Shown here in pieces: positions 45,001 to 54,295 of a stretch of 64,000 nt of DNA (position 1 is its first letter; each line of letters begins with the position of its first letter). Made by a program: the position numbers and the translations under genes. The notes below the pieces were generated by a model, which was given only the letters and a program-made list of their open reading frames with translations, made no database searches and was not told where the DNA came from. The DNA lies in the NCBI GenBank assembly GCA_017601225.1, contig JAFNIX010000003.1, forward strand, positions 1-64,000, written 5' to 3'. The DNA is from Candidatus Brockarchaeota archaeon. Its GTDB lineage: Archaea > Thermoproteota > EX4484-205 > JAAOZP01.

Positions 45001-45492
45001 GTCCCCGTTGCGAACCCTTTGCTTAGCTTTCTCCCACTCTTTTTCATTCGCTTCTTCAAAAGCTATAATCCAGTTTCTGTCTACGACTTTCTCCAGTTTT
45101 CCCCTCACTTGTTCGACAAGAATCTTCGTCGGAACTATTATGTAGGATTTCTTCCCCTTTTCGGCCAGAAAAGCTGCTATACTTATCCCAAAAGATGTCT
45201 TACCGACTCCAGTAGGTGCCATAAGTGCGAAAGATCTTTTAAGGAAAACTTTTCTCGCCCAGAAAACCTGGAGGCTCCAAGGCGGAAATCCAAAGAAGCT
45301 TTTAAAGAAACGTATCCACTCTTCTTCAAGCTTCCTAACTTCTATTATTTTCCCAAGTTTTCCTGAGGCTATTTTATTAATTTCAATGTTCTCATGTGGT
45401 AAACACTTCTCGCATGGCAGTCCTTTCTCAAGCCTGGTTGAACTAATGTCTCCACCGCAACTCGGGCATAGTCCAGTATAGATTGCAATCAT
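42064..45492 (-). CDS. rgy: Reverse gyrase
   Basis: Introduces positive supercoils into DNA, the hallmark of hyperthermophiles. The N-terminal zinc finger (CPSC at 9-12, CEKC at 27-30) leads into an SF2 helicase domain with Walker A APTGVGKTS near 92 and the Asp box FIDDVDS near 188. The type IA topoisomerase domain starts at the Toprim segment IVVESPNKARTVASFFG near 600 and carries the active-site Tyr in GYITYHRTDSVRVS near 910. The length of 1142 is in the normal range. The second zinc finger seen in some homologues is not evident. It is convergent with pyrG. Confidence 0.97.
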   Translation of the reverse strand: MIAIYTGLCPSCGGDISSTRLEKGLPCEKCLPHENIEINKIASGKLGKIIEVRKLEEEWIRFFKSFFGFPPWSLQVFWARKVFLKRSFALMAPTGVGKTSFGISIAAFLAEKGKKSYIIVPTKILVEQVRGKLEKVVDRNWIIAFEEANEKEWEKAKQRVRNGDFRIMVSTSMFLYRNYDIMPRPLDFIFIDDVDSFLKTAKNIDKSLYLINFEKEDIEKTMKLIKTRKTRNKEDIKTLSEEIKKISMKARGVIVVSSATSNPRSSRIRLYKELLGFEVGRPAFYIRNVVDAFSYSKGENDLVNWVKKLGKGGLVFIPSEKGRGYVNHIVHLLQENGVEALSYEELGEESIKKYEKGEIDVLVGIASYRNPLARGLDLPHVVKYALFFGVPKIVVSLRIEENVMHLLWLVASIRSIASKHDYLKKFLPKIDSWLRFLKHSSLFLSEEDKIINEKAKANLQRIRSEITEFLEDREVSESIERSREVSLRRTTEGFIIIISDATAYLQASGRTSRLYAQGLTKGFSLILVDDEKSFHHLQKKARWFGEEINFVDVNSIELEKLLKEVEEEREAVKRILEGRAGAKTQDILKPALIVVESPNKARTVASFFGRPMVRLINGHKVYETVTGDNYLLITASLGHVFDLVKNKHFHGVFVGDKIVPEYEIIEGRGKAVESLIDIGMESDRVLIATDPDTEGEKISYDLMLLLRPFVKQVERIEFHEVTRKAIIRAIKEPRNFNFNMVQAQLVRRIADRWIGFELSQYLQKAFNKSWLSAGRVQTPVLGWIIERDNLSKRKFFIVLINLKKNGKTLRLEFPFENKKEAESFIDMLEEVELKVLEEKVETRVPPPPYRTDTLLRDAADKLKFSPTKTMQLAQDLFETGYITYHRTDSVRVSEAGITLAKEYIEENFSPSYFHPRMWDTERAHECIRPTRPIDVEDIKTMISVGQIKNLNTDHAMLYDLIFKRFIASQLKECKVKVVRLRVKALNIEKEIEIVTDILEEGFNLSLPLETHPSFEGRIVVSTSKKLLERPKAYPHTWASVVQEMKEKGIGRPSTYAMIIQTLLERGYVIERKQFLIPTSLGKTIYNFLKREENTARFVSEEFTSMLEAEMDRIELGKRNWQELLFKLYREIEDTMEKLRRAE

Positions 45493-45784
45493 TATCCTAA
45501 GCCTACTGAATTTTAACCACCCTTTTAAACATCTCTAGGGCTGTCGCTTCATAAAATAAGTTTTTCGCATCTTTACAAGTCAGAAGGGTAAGTTGAGGTC
45601 ATCTGTTTTTACATCCCTCGACCCTCTTCTCCTCACGATTTCTTGCAAGTTTATTTTTAAACCTGCCCATAAGTTTTTCGATAATTTTTAACACGCTAAA
45701 AGTTTCATACCTGTGCGTCATTGTTATTTTATGTCTGAAAGCTAATAAAGTTTAATTAACTTTCCGAATAGTGTTAGTGAAAGT
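45493..45784. other. Divergent promoter region of reverse gyrase and GTPBP1-like gene
   Basis: AT-rich, with several TTTAA/TTTATT runs that could be TATA boxes in either direction. No coding potential, inverted repeat of note or RNA-like GC-rich island is seen. Confidence 0.35.
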
Positions 45785-47353
45785 TTGGAGAAGGAAAGAG
45801 AGGAGGGGAATGTAGAATATAAGCTTTTACTTAATACGAGTGATGAAAAGAGGCTTCAACAGCTCGCCACCCAGTTGAACTATAGACTTAACGAAGGCCG
45901 GGGGGAGGCTTTCTACGAAATAGGTGTAACCGATGAGGGTGAAGCCGTAGGTCTCACAGATGAAGAGGCAGAAGAGTCTTTGAAGGCTTTAGATATGATA
46001 GCTAAGACGATCGGTGCTTCCTGCATGATTACTAGGGTTGAAAGGGGGAGAAGGGGAAAAGTGCTGGAAGTACTTATAAGAAGAACTACGGATTTTCCGC
46101 CTGTTCAGGTCTCAGTAGCCCTCTTAGGAAATGTGGATTCAGGTAAATCTACGTTAAAGGGGGTGTTGATATCTGGCAGGCTCGACGATGGTAATGGTGC
46201 TGCAATGAGCATGGTTGCAAGATATCTTCACGAGATCAAGTTTAGAAGGTCCTCCTCTGTTTCAATCCATCTTTTAGGTTTCGACTCTAAAGGTAATTCG
46301 ATAAATGATTCCTTGGGTTCTTATGACGAATCTAAGATTTTTCTGAACGGTTCTAAGATTATTTCTCTAATAGACCTGGCTGGTCATGAAAGATATTTAA
46401 AAACAACGATAAGAGGTATTCTTGGAAATCTGCCTGATTACGTTTGCATAGTTGTTGGAAGCAATGCTGGCCCTATAGGGACTTTTAGGGAACACCTCGG
46501 GTTGTCTGTTGCCCTAAAAATACCTGTCTTTATTGTTGTGACTAAGATAGATATCGCCCCCCCGGAAGTTCTTTCAAGGGCTCTTAACGATATTGAAACA
46601 ATTCTAAAGCTTCCCGGGGTTAACAAGATACCGTTCCTAATAAAAAGCGCCAGTGACGCTTCTCTTGCATCAAGGGTGATGCCACACCTTAGAGTCTGCC
46701 CAATATTCTTGGTTTCAAACATTACTGGAAGAGGTTTAGTTGAGTTGAAGGCTTTTTTAAACGCTCTCCCCCCGAAAACGGATTGGGCTGAAAAATCCAA
46801 TATGGAAACACTCTGCTTTATAGATGAGAAGTTTTATGTTGAGGGTGTTGGCCTCGTTGTAGGCGGGCTTGTCGAGCAGGGTGTTGTTAAGAAGGATGAG
46901 ATGCTTCTACTCGGGCCTTTCGACGACGGCTCATTTAGAACAGTCAGGGTTAAGTCTATTCACGTAAACAGGGTTCACGTCGAAAAGGCTACTGCAGGCC
47001 AAATAGCCGCATTAGCAATAACTAACGTTGACTACGATGAGATTAGGGCAGGCATGGTTCTTCTGGATGTTGGGGCCAAAGCTTACGCGGTGAGACGGTT
47101 CACTGCTGAGGTTAGAATACTGCATCATCCAACCACCATAATGCTGGGCTACGAGCCTGTTATACAGACTAGGACTGTTAAGCAGGCTGCGAAGATAGTC
47201 AGGATGAGAAAACCGGCCCTGAGGACTGGGGACACTGATATCGTCGAGTTTGAGTTCATAAAAAGGCCTGAATACATTAGGAGTGGCGATACCTTTATCT
47301 TCAGAGAGGGGAGAACTAGGGGACTCGGCGTTGTTAGGAAGATTAACGCATAG
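45785..47353 (+). CDS. GTPBP1-like translational GTPase
   Basis: EF-Tu/EF1A-related GTPase of the GTPBP1/2 group. The N-terminal ~110 residues are family-specific. The G domain has G1 GNVDSGKST near 116, G3 DLAGHERYLKTT near 200 and G4 VTKIDIAP. Two beta-barrel domains (II/III) follow from ~330. Eukaryotic GTPBP1 is linked to ribosome rescue and mRNA decay; the archaeal role is inferred from family only. The start is TTG 45785. It is divergent from reverse gyrase across 292 bases. Confidence 0.88.
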   Translation: MEKEREEGNVEYKLLLNTSDEKRLQQLATQLNYRLNEGRGEAFYEIGVTDEGEAVGLTDEEAEESLKALDMIAKTIGASCMITRVERGRRGKVLEVLIRRTTDFPPVQVSVALLGNVDSGKSTLKGVLISGRLDDGNGAAMSMVARYLHEIKFRRSSSVSIHLLGFDSKGNSINDSLGSYDESKIFLNGSKIISLIDLAGHERYLKTTIRGILGNLPDYVCIVVGSNAGPIGTFREHLGLSVALKIPVFIVVTKIDIAPPEVLSRALNDIETILKLPGVNKIPFLIKSASDASLASRVMPHLRVCPIFLVSNITGRGLVELKAFLNALPPKTDWAEKSNMETLCFIDEKFYVEGVGLVVGGLVEQGVVKKDEMLLLGPFDDGSFRTVRVKSIHVNRVHVEKATAGQIAALAITNVDYDEIRAGMVLLDVGAKAYAVRRFTAEVRILHHPTTIMLGYEPVIQTRTVKQAAKIVRMRKPALRTGDTDIVEFEFIKRPEYIRSGDTFIFREGRTRGLGVVRKINA

Positions 47354-47358
47354 TTTTC

Positions 47359-48045
47359 TCACATTGGTTTAGTAAGGCCTACGAGGAGAACCCTGAAATG
47401 ATCTATGGAGTCTTCACACCTGTCGCATGTTTCTTCGATAGCCTTTAGAAATTCTGAGAGAAACAGGATTATCCTCGGGTCGACATCCGAGTATTCGCCG
47501 CCTAAAAGCGTTTTCCTAGCTTGAGCATAAAGCATGTCCACCTGCTTCTCGTCTTCTTCAACCTTATCGCTTAAAAGAACCGCTTTATCGTAATCCATGG
47601 ATGCTAATGCAGCCAAGGCGTCTTTAAGGCTTAACGCGCATTCCCTCGTCTTATTGCACATTTCCCATATCTTCTCCCTAATCCCCTGTTTCAAACCGCT
47701 CAAGGGTAGAAACGTAAGTATTCTGCCTGCTCCGTGAGCATAGTCCGCAACCATGTCGACTTCCTTAGATAGCTCCATGAAATACTTCTTCATGTCTGGT
47801 GAAAGTTCGCTCCTAGCAATCTCGTCCATAACTTTCCGCCTGAGGAAATCGGCTTCCTTCTCCATCTGGTCTTGCCTCGCATACGTAGTGCCCACCTCAT
47901 CTGCCTGCGCATCCATAGATGCTCTGGTAATGTTCAAAAGCTCGTTAACCACTTGGAAAACCTTTTCCGCGTGAGACGCCAGTAGCTCGAGCGACTTCGC
48001 CTTCCTCCTGTCCTTAAGCCACTCCTCCAAGTCTCTATACGGCAA
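47359..48045 (-). CDS. DUF47/PhoU-like phosphate-transport accessory protein
   Basis: All-helical protein of the DUF47 family (TIGR00153), thought to regulate phosphate or other anion transporters. The PhoU-type repeats are visible: ELLASHAEKVFQVVNELLNI, then QDQMEKEADFLRRKVMDEIA and DYDKAVLLSDKVEEDEKQVD. FLKAIEETCDRCEDSIDHF lies near the C terminus. An ATG at 48111 would overlap the ABC ATPase by 59 bases, so TTG 48045 is preferred; the start remains uncertain. Next to an ABC importer, it probably tunes that system. Confidence 0.8.
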   Translation of the reverse strand: MPYRDLEEWLKDRRKAKSLELLASHAEKVFQVVNELLNITRASMDAQADEVGTTYARQDQMEKEADFLRRKVMDEIARSELSPDMKKYFMELSKEVDMVADYAHGAGRILTFLPLSGLKQGIREKIWEMCNKTRECALSLKDALAALASMDYDKAVLLSDKVEEDEKQVDMLYAQARKTLLGGEYSDVDPRIILFLSEFLKAIEETCDRCEDSIDHFRVLLVGLTKPM

Positions 48046-48052
48046 TCTGAAC

Positions 48053-49129
48053 TTAATACAGCGAGATCTCGCTATATAAGTCTCTCCCCGGATGCTTGTA
48101 GACCAAGACATGCTCCTCCGGAAGCCTTATGCTTACAGACGAGCCTTCTCCTAGTTCTGCAACAGTAGAGTAGGGTTGTTTAACAACTATCCTCATGCCT
48201 TTGACATCGAGAATAAGCCGGCTGAACAACCCTTCCAGCGTTTTCTTCAAAACCCTCCCGCTAATGTTTCCCCCGATCTCTATAAGCTCGGGTCTCACCA
48301 TTACTATAACCTTCTCCCCTGTTTGAAACCCCGTGTTTCTAGCCGTGATCACTAGGCCTCCCAGATCTATCAGAGCAGTGCCCTCATCAGCCTGAGCGAC
48401 ACTCCCCTCGAAAATATTGGATTCCCCTAAGAAATAACCTGTAAAAATCTTCTTGGGATGCAGGTAGAGGTCTACCGGCGTACCGTCTTCAACTATCTGT
48501 GCCCTTCTCATAACTATTATCCTGTCTGAGATCGCCATGGCTTCCTCTTGGTCATGTGTCACATGGATGGCTGTTAAGCCAAGGTCTTTAACGATTCTCC
48601 TAAGCTCGTATCTCAGCTCAGTCCTGACCTTCAAGTCTAAGAGCGAGAGGGGCTCATCCAAAAGCAGTAGCCTAGCGCTTGATGCTAATGCCCTGGCTAA
48701 AGCCGTCTTCTGCTGCATTCCTCCGCTTAAAGACCTCGGGAAATCATGGTAACGCTCCCTCAGCTTCATGAGTTCAAGCATCTCCATGGTGGTTGTTCTC
48801 ACAACGCTGTTGTCCAGCCCTTTTGCCCTAGGACTGTAGGAAACGTTTCCACCGACATCCATGTTTGGAAATAATGCTATGTTTTGAAACACGTATCCTA
48901 TTCCTCTTTCCTCCAGAGGCTTATCGTCGAAAAGCCTTCCATCCACGTAAACATGGCCCTCGTAATCCCCTATTATGCCCGCAATTATTCTTAGCAGAGT
49001 TGTCTTGCCACATCCAGAGGGGCCTATTATGGAAACATACTCCCCATCATCTACATTTATATTTACTTTATCTAGGGCTGTAAAACCCCCGAATTTCTTC
49101 GTGACGTTCTCCACTTTAACACTAGGCAT
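48053..49129 (-). CDS. ABC importer ATP-binding protein 1
   Basis: ATPase of a CUT1/sulfate-molybdate-like importer. Motifs are Walker A GPSGCGKTT near residue 36, signature LSGGMQQKTALARALA, Walker B LLLLDEPLSLLD and the H-loop THDQEEAMA. A TOBE-type beta domain occupies ~230-355. It lies three bases from ATPase 2, and both follow a double permease. Having two non-identical ATPases in one operon implies a heterodimer or alternative pairing. Confidence 0.9.
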   Translation of the reverse strand: MPSVKVENVTKKFGGFTALDKVNINVDDGEYVSIIGPSGCGKTTLLRIIAGIIGDYEGHVYVDGRLFDDKPLEERGIGYVFQNIALFPNMDVGGNVSYSPRAKGLDNSVVRTTTMEMLELMKLRERYHDFPRSLSGGMQQKTALARALASSARLLLLDEPLSLLDLKVRTELRYELRRIVKDLGLTAIHVTHDQEEAMAISDRIIVMRRAQIVEDGTPVDLYLHPKKIFTGYFLGESNIFEGSVAQADEGTALIDLGGLVITARNTGFQTGEKVIVMVRPELIEIGGNISGRVLKKTLEGLFSRLILDVKGMRIVVKQPYSTVAELGEGSSVSIRLPEEHVLVYKHPGRDLYSEISLY

Positions 49130-49131
49130 TT

Positions 49132-50232
49132 TCAGACAGCCTCTATCTCTCCCATCAAACCCATGGGTGGCTGCTTAAACAGGTAGGTTTTTTCCCTAGG
49201 TATGGATAGCTGGAAGCTTGCTCCAATCCTGAATTCCTCTTTGATGAATCTCGGTAGCGGTATGTTCACAGTTATTTTCAATCCCCCGGTGAGTTCGAAA
49301 ACCAGCTTAGAAAAGCTGCCGAGGAAGTTAACCTCCTTGAGACGCGCTGTTAAGGGTCCTCCGCCAACCCCTATGTCTTCACATCTTACAGCAGCTACAG
49401 CCAGCTCCCCCCTTTTGAAACCCTCATTGGACAATGCTTCAATAACTGTGCCGTTTCTAAGCTCTAGGGTGACGATCCGCCCATCAACCCTTCTAACAAC
49501 ACCTTCAAGGAAAACGCTTTCCCCTACGAAATACGCTGAGAAAACACTGTTAGGCTTGAAATAAACCTCCTCTGGGGGGCCTGTCTGGATGATTTTCCCA
49601 CTCCTCATAAGGATCAACCTGTCTGCGAGGGACAATGCTTCCGACTGGTCGTGGGTGACATGGATCACCGTTAGGTTAAGCTCCTCAGCTATTCTGCTCA
49701 GCTCTCTCCTAACCTCCAGCCTAAGCCTAGCGTCGAGCGCGCCGAGAGGCTCGTCTAGAAGTAGGAGCCTTGCCCCGGTTGCAAGGCACCTGGCGAGGGC
49801 TACCCTCTGCTGCATTCCTCCGCTGAGCTCTCTCGGATAAGCATTTGCCCATTCTCCGAGTTTAACTGTTTCAAGAACCTCGGAGACCTTTCTCCTAGCA
49901 GTCTCCTCCTCAAAGCCTCTTGCGGTTAGGCCGAAGATTATGTTCTGGCTGACCGTCAGATGGGGGAAGAGAGCATAGTTTTGATGCATATAGACAGCAT
50001 TTCTTTTTTCAGCCGGCGTTCCAGTAACCCGTTTCCCATCTATGTAAACATCGCCGGAATCGGGTTCAACAAGCCCCGCTATGATTTTGAGGAGCGTCGT
50101 CTTGCCGCTTCCAGTCGGGCCCAGGATGCAACTGTATTCCCCGTCGTCGAGCATCAGATCTATTTTGTCTAAAGCAGTAATTCTCCCAAACCTTTTAGAA
50201 ACCTTCTCCAAAACAACCTTAGGCAAGTGCAC
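49132..50232 (-). CDS. ABC importer ATP-binding protein 2
   Basis: Second ATPase of the same importer. Motifs are Walker A GPTGSGKTT near residue 40, signature LSGGMQQRVALARCLA, Walker B LLLLDEPLGALD and the H-loop THDQSEALS. A C-terminal TOBE-like domain follows. GTG 50232 overlaps the permease stop region by 14 bases; a GGAGG site 8 bases upstream fits the TTG at 50226 at least as well. By eye it is clearly paralogous to ATPase 1, with all catalytic residues intact in both. Confidence 0.9.
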   Translation of the reverse strand: MHLPKVVLEKVSKRFGRITALDKIDLMLDDGEYSCILGPTGSGKTTLLKIIAGLVEPDSGDVYIDGKRVTGTPAEKRNAVYMHQNYALFPHLTVSQNIIFGLTARGFEEETARRKVSEVLETVKLGEWANAYPRELSGGMQQRVALARCLATGARLLLLDEPLGALDARLRLEVRRELSRIAEELNLTVIHVTHDQSEALSLADRLILMRSGKIIQTGPPEEVYFKPNSVFSAYFVGESVFLEGVVRRVDGRIVTLELRNGTVIEALSNEGFKRGELAVAAVRCEDIGVGGGPLTARLKEVNFLGSFSKLVFELTGGLKITVNIPLPRFIKEEFRIGASFQLSIPREKTYLFKQPPMGLMGEIEAV

Positions 50233-51892
50233 CCCCTCCCTTGGTGTAAATGTATCTGAAGATTAGAAGGAGGACTATTGAGAGAAACATGAGCATCATA
50301 GTGCCGGCACCAGCTTCAATCCTCATCCCAGGCGACTTAACCCATTCAACCAGCAGTACTGAGACTGTTTTGAATGTTTTTGAAACTGCTAGCGTAGCAC
50401 CAGTTTCGTTCACACTTCTCGTGAAGGTGAGGATTACTCCGGATAGGAAGGAGTACTTCGCAACCGGGAGCACGATTGACCTGAAGACTGTGAAGGGCGT
50501 GCCCCCAAGGGTTCTTCCCGCTTCTTCAAGTTCCACCGGGATGTCTTCAAGGACTGAAACCGTTGTTGCAACCATGTAGGGATAGGTGATGCAAAGGTGT
50601 GCCAGGAGAACGAGAATAAAGTCTGATGCTCCAGAAGTGCCCCAGAAGAGGCTTAGTGAAACTCCTAAGGCGACTGATGGCATTATTATGGATGTGTTGC
50701 TTAAAGCCTCTAGAATCCTTGAAACAAATCCTCCAAGCTTTCTCCTGACGATTATTGTCGCCATCGGCAGGCTGAACATGACGTTTATCAAGGTTGTCAA
50801 TAGAGCTATTACATATGAGTTTAACACGCTTACCCCGTATGTGGACCATGGTCCCTGGAGGGTGAAAATTTTTCCCAGCAAGTCGTAAGAAAGCATTGAA
50901 TTTATTCTGGCTAGAACCATGTAGCAAGCGGGCAGGAGTACTAGAAACAGGAAGATGATTATTGCGAACAGGTCTCTAATGCGGGTGACGCCTTCGCTGC
51001 TTAAAGCCGCCTCGATTCTATGAGATTTTCTAAAGGGTATTCTTAACTTGAAGCCAAACAGTCTTAAACCCGCCAGTATCAGTATTGAGAGAACTATCAG
51101 CACGAGGCTTACGAAAACCATTGGTGGAACCATTCCAGCATCTATAGATTTCTTTATGAACACGGGCCCGTTTTCAAAGCTTCCCGCAACCATTATCGTT
51201 GCACCTGTTTCAGAGAGCGATCTTGCGAAAGACAGGATTAGTGAAGTGATTATTCCTGACTTGAGCATTGGAATCGTTACCGTCCTTGCGGTGGTGAAGG
51301 GGCATGCGCCCAGCGTCCTAGCTGCAACCTCGTACGTAGCCTCTATATCCATAAGTTTGCCCACGAGAATCCTCACAACCACAGGGTAGGAGAAGGCGAA
51401 ATGAAGTAGTAAAACAGTTATTAAACCCGGTGAAATACCGTTGAAACCAATAATGGAGAAGGGTGTTTCCTCGGACCAGAGCAGGAGCGTCGAATAACCC
51501 AGTATTACAGTCGGCACTATCAGTGGGAAATCCACAAGGGAATCCACAATGCTTAACCACCGGTATTTCTTCCTAGCGATAATCCAGGCGAGGGGCAAGC
51601 CGGCTGCCACATCCAGTGCTGAGACAATGCCCGCTATGATTATGGATGAAAATACTGCTGTTAGTGATCTATGCAGCAGCTCTGGATCTGACACTATATT
51701 CATAACTGTATCAAACTTAAGCAGGATTCCAAGCAGAGAAGGGAGGAGAATAATGCCGAGGAAGAAGATTATTGAAGACAAGTAAAGGGAATAAGCGATT
51801 GTTTTCTTCTCAGAGAGCTTGTCCAGCCGAGCGATAATACTCCGCCTCATCTCTCTAAACCGGCTTGTTTTTCCAGTTTCAACGGCTGGCAA
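50219..51892 (-). CDS. ABC importer permease, two fused BPD domains
   Basis: 557-residue membrane protein with about 12 helices made of two tandem binding-protein-dependent permease units. Each unit has an EAA-type loop: EVAARTLGACPFTTA then SLSETGATIMVAG in the first, EEAGRTLGGTPFTVF then SVNETGATLAVS in the second. The arrangement resembles ThiP/FbpB and the S-x-(S/N)-E-T-G-A-T segment resembles sulfate/molybdate/tungstate permeases. No solute-binding protein gene is nearby, so the substrate is open: an oxyanion, iron or thiamine are candidates. Confidence 0.88.
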   Translation of the reverse strand: MPAVETGKTSRFREMRRSIIARLDKLSEKKTIAYSLYLSSIIFFLGIILLPSLLGILLKFDTVMNIVSDPELLHRSLTAVFSSIIIAGIVSALDVAAGLPLAWIIARKKYRWLSIVDSLVDFPLIVPTVILGYSTLLLWSEETPFSIIGFNGISPGLITVLLLHFAFSYPVVVRILVGKLMDIEATYEVAARTLGACPFTTARTVTIPMLKSGIITSLILSFARSLSETGATIMVAGSFENGPVFIKKSIDAGMVPPMVFVSLVLIVLSILILAGLRLFGFKLRIPFRKSHRIEAALSSEGVTRIRDLFAIIIFLFLVLLPACYMVLARINSMLSYDLLGKIFTLQGPWSTYGVSVLNSYVIALLTTLINVMFSLPMATIIVRRKLGGFVSRILEALSNTSIIMPSVALGVSLSLFWGTSGASDFILVLLAHLCITYPYMVATTVSVLEDIPVELEEAGRTLGGTPFTVFRSIVLPVAKYSFLSGVILTFTRSVNETGATLAVSKTFKTVSVLLVEWVKSPGMRIEAGAGTMMLMFLSIVLLLIFRYIYTKGGGALA

Positions 51893-52056
51893 GCTCTGGC
51901 ACCATTCGAAGACTAGTGTTTAAAACCTTTATGGTTCAGCCTGAAACTTTTTTCCAAGAAGCGTTACGCTTAAATCCTCCTCGCAGAATAATAAATCTTT
52001 ACCAAAAATCCTAGCAAGCCTCTTCTTTCACTGTCTTAACCTGCTTATGGAAATGT

Positions 52057-52983
52057 TTATTTTAAAAAGAAAGATAATAGAAGTCCGTAAAAGGTTATTA
52101 ACGGGATTCCAACTGTAAGTGTGAATCCTAGAAGTATTGTGGTGAACTCCAGGTCTAGGTTTTCAGTGGATGCGTGCACAATCGTCATGAATGCTGGGGG
52201 GAGAAGCGCCACCATAACTGTAACTATTGATGCTTGCAAATTTAAGCCGAATAGGCTTGCCAGGGTTAATCCCGCTAAGCCTCCGATAGGGATTTTAATG
52301 ACCGTCGCTGCAAGAATATGTTTAACAATGTTTTTCGACGGAAGCCTTATGAACGCGCCCACCGAGATAAGCATTACAACAATGTTTGTAAACGATACTA
52401 AGCTGGTCAAGAACCTGAATGATTCCGGCAGCCTTAATCCGTAGAGGTTGGCAGCAAGGCCGAGGATTATCGAGAGAATATAGGGTTGTGTAAAAAGCTC
52501 TTTAAAACTGGTCTTAAGAGATCTTTTCCTCTGGGAAGGGTTGAATCTCGATGCGACCAGAAACGCTATTGAAAAAACATAGAGGGAGTTGCCTATGTCA
52601 AGCAACGAGGCTGTCGTAACGCCTTGAGCGTTAAAAAATAGCTCTATAAACGGTAAACCTATTATGCCTATGTTTAAAGTGCTGCACCCCAGTAGGAAAG
52701 CACCCCTCCTAGCCCTATTCAGGTTCAGGCTTCTCGACGCGATTAACGCTATGGCTAGGAGTAGAAGATTAAGCATCAGTCCGATTAATGGAAGCAAACA
52801 GTCCCCTGAGGATATTTTTACAGCGGCGAAGGAGCGAAAAACTATGATGGGGAGAAGGAGGTTGATCGATAATGATAAAAGCTTCTTGCAAAACTCTTCG
52901 CTAATCAGTTGAAGCTTTCTTAAGAATATGCCTAATGAAAGGAGTGCAACTATTTCGAACATCGTTTCAAACAGGCTTGCCAA
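52057..52983 (-). CDS. AEC family transporter (auxin efflux carrier-like)
   Basis: Membrane protein with about 10 helices in the AEC/BART superfamily, which carries organic acids or other anions. It opens MFEIVALLSLGIFLRKLQLI, contains GCSTLNIGIIGLPF in the first half and LTLASLFGLNLQAS, then IVTVMVALLPPAF, in the second. The length of 308 is normal. It lies 165 bases downstream of the ABC importer genes with its own AT-rich upstream region, and is divergent from trm5. The substrate is unknown. Confidence 0.88.
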   Translation of the reverse strand: MASLFETMFEIVALLSLGIFLRKLQLISEEFCKKLLSLSINLLLPIIVFRSFAAVKISSGDCLLPLIGLMLNLLLLAIALIASRSLNLNRARRGAFLLGCSTLNIGIIGLPFIELFFNAQGVTTASLLDIGNSLYVFSIAFLVASRFNPSQRKRSLKTSFKELFTQPYILSIILGLAANLYGLRLPESFRFLTSLVSFTNIVVMLISVGAFIRLPSKNIVKHILAATVIKIPIGGLAGLTLASLFGLNLQASIVTVMVALLPPAFMTIVHASTENLDLEFTTILLGFTLTVGIPLITFYGLLLSFFLK

Positions 52984-53091
52984 TGCTCAAGCCTCAGCCG
53001 GAGGTTTATTAAACCTTTAGAACGCTCTATGTAAAAGATTAGAATTAAAGTTTTTATAAAAACTAGTTTTAACCCTTAAAGATAAACCGAT

Positions 53092-54153
53092 ATGAGAATT
53101 GGGAGGGGCATAAGGGTTAAAAAGCTGTTTGGCGAGCATGTTTTAAGAATACTCAGGGCAAGAAACCTTGTTGACAAGTCTCTCCTCATTAAAAGAACAG
53201 GAGATTTTCTAGTTATACCCCTCGCTGGGGAAGTTCAGAAGGAGGATTTGAGAGAGCTAGGCGTTGAAGTAGATTTGGTGGTTGAAGAGTTTGAGGAAGC
53301 CACCAGAATGCCAAGCCTATTTGAAAACCTCAGGGGTATTCTGTCAGAGGAGGATCTCAAGAGCATCCCTAGGTCTTACGATGTGATCGGTGATGTCTGC
53401 ATTCTTCAGCTCCCCCCTGTGCTTTACGATCGCCGCAGGGTCATTGGAGAAGCGTTTCTAAAATCTATGAAGAACATTAGAATAGTGCTCAACAAGACTG
53501 AACCTCTTTCAGGCGAATACAGGGTTGGGGGATACGAGCTTTTAGCCGGAGAGGGTGGGACGGAGACGATCTATCGGGAGCATGGTTGCGTTTTCAAACT
53601 CGATGTTTCAAGGGTTTTCTTCACGCCGCGGCTCTCAGCCGAAAGAATAAGAGTGGCCTCGCTGGTTAAGCCTGGAGAGGTTGTCTGCGACCTTTTCGCC
53701 GGAGTAGGGCCCTTCAGCATAATTATCGCGAAGAAGAATCCAGGTGTAAAGGTTCATGCCTGCGATATAAACCCTCATGCCTACCAATACCTTGTTGAGA
53801 ACATAAGGTTGAACAGGGTTGAAGACAGAGTTAAGGCGTATCTAGGGGATGCTAGAGAATTATCCGTGACTGATTTGAAAAACGTTGGGGACAGGATTAT
53901 TATGAACCTACCGATGAGTTCTGAAATGTATCTTGATGCTGCTAGAAACTCGCTTAAAAAACAGGGGGGTGTAGTGCATCTTCACATCTTCTTAGAAAAG
54001 GATACTGATCCTAATGAAAAGTATGCGGGTATTGAGGAATCTTTCAGGAGGCTTGGCTGTGAAACCCGGCTCTTATCGTCGAGAAGGATAAGGGAGGTTG
54101 CTCCTTTCAAATATCACTGGGGGTTTGACATAGAGGTTAAGCCGAAAAAGTAA
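53092..54153 (+). CDS. trm5: tRNA (guanine37-N1)-methyltransferase Trm5
   Basis: Places m1G at position 37 of tRNAs to keep the reading frame. The N-terminal domains (~1-150) precede a class I AdoMet fold with VCDLFAGVGPFSI near 201, ACDINPHAYQYLVENI, and the catalytic NLPM segment near 283. FKYHWGFDIEVK closes the protein. Seen features match the archaeal Trm5b type. ATG 53092 is 30 bases after an AT-rich TATA-like TTTTTATAAAAAC, consistent with a short or absent leader. The length of 353 is normal. Confidence 0.93.
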   Translation: MRIGRGIRVKKLFGEHVLRILRARNLVDKSLLIKRTGDFLVIPLAGEVQKEDLRELGVEVDLVVEEFEEATRMPSLFENLRGILSEEDLKSIPRSYDVIGDVCILQLPPVLYDRRRVIGEAFLKSMKNIRIVLNKTEPLSGEYRVGGYELLAGEGGTETIYREHGCVFKLDVSRVFFTPRLSAERIRVASLVKPGEVVCDLFAGVGPFSIIIAKKNPGVKVHACDINPHAYQYLVENIRLNRVEDRVKAYLGDARELSVTDLKNVGDRIIMNLPMSSEMYLDAARNSLKKQGGVVHLHIFLEKDTDPNEKYAGIEESFRRLGCETRLLSSRRIREVAPFKYHWGFDIEVKPKK

Positions 54154-54295
54154 TTAGCACGCATCGTTACGCTCCCCTTTCTAGCGGTAAAAATCCGCGT
54201 TATGATACTATTCTTTTCTTCCCACCTTACTCATAATAAAAGTGTGGAGGAATCAAATGGAAACAGCTTCAAGACTTCGAAACTTTTCAAACAAC

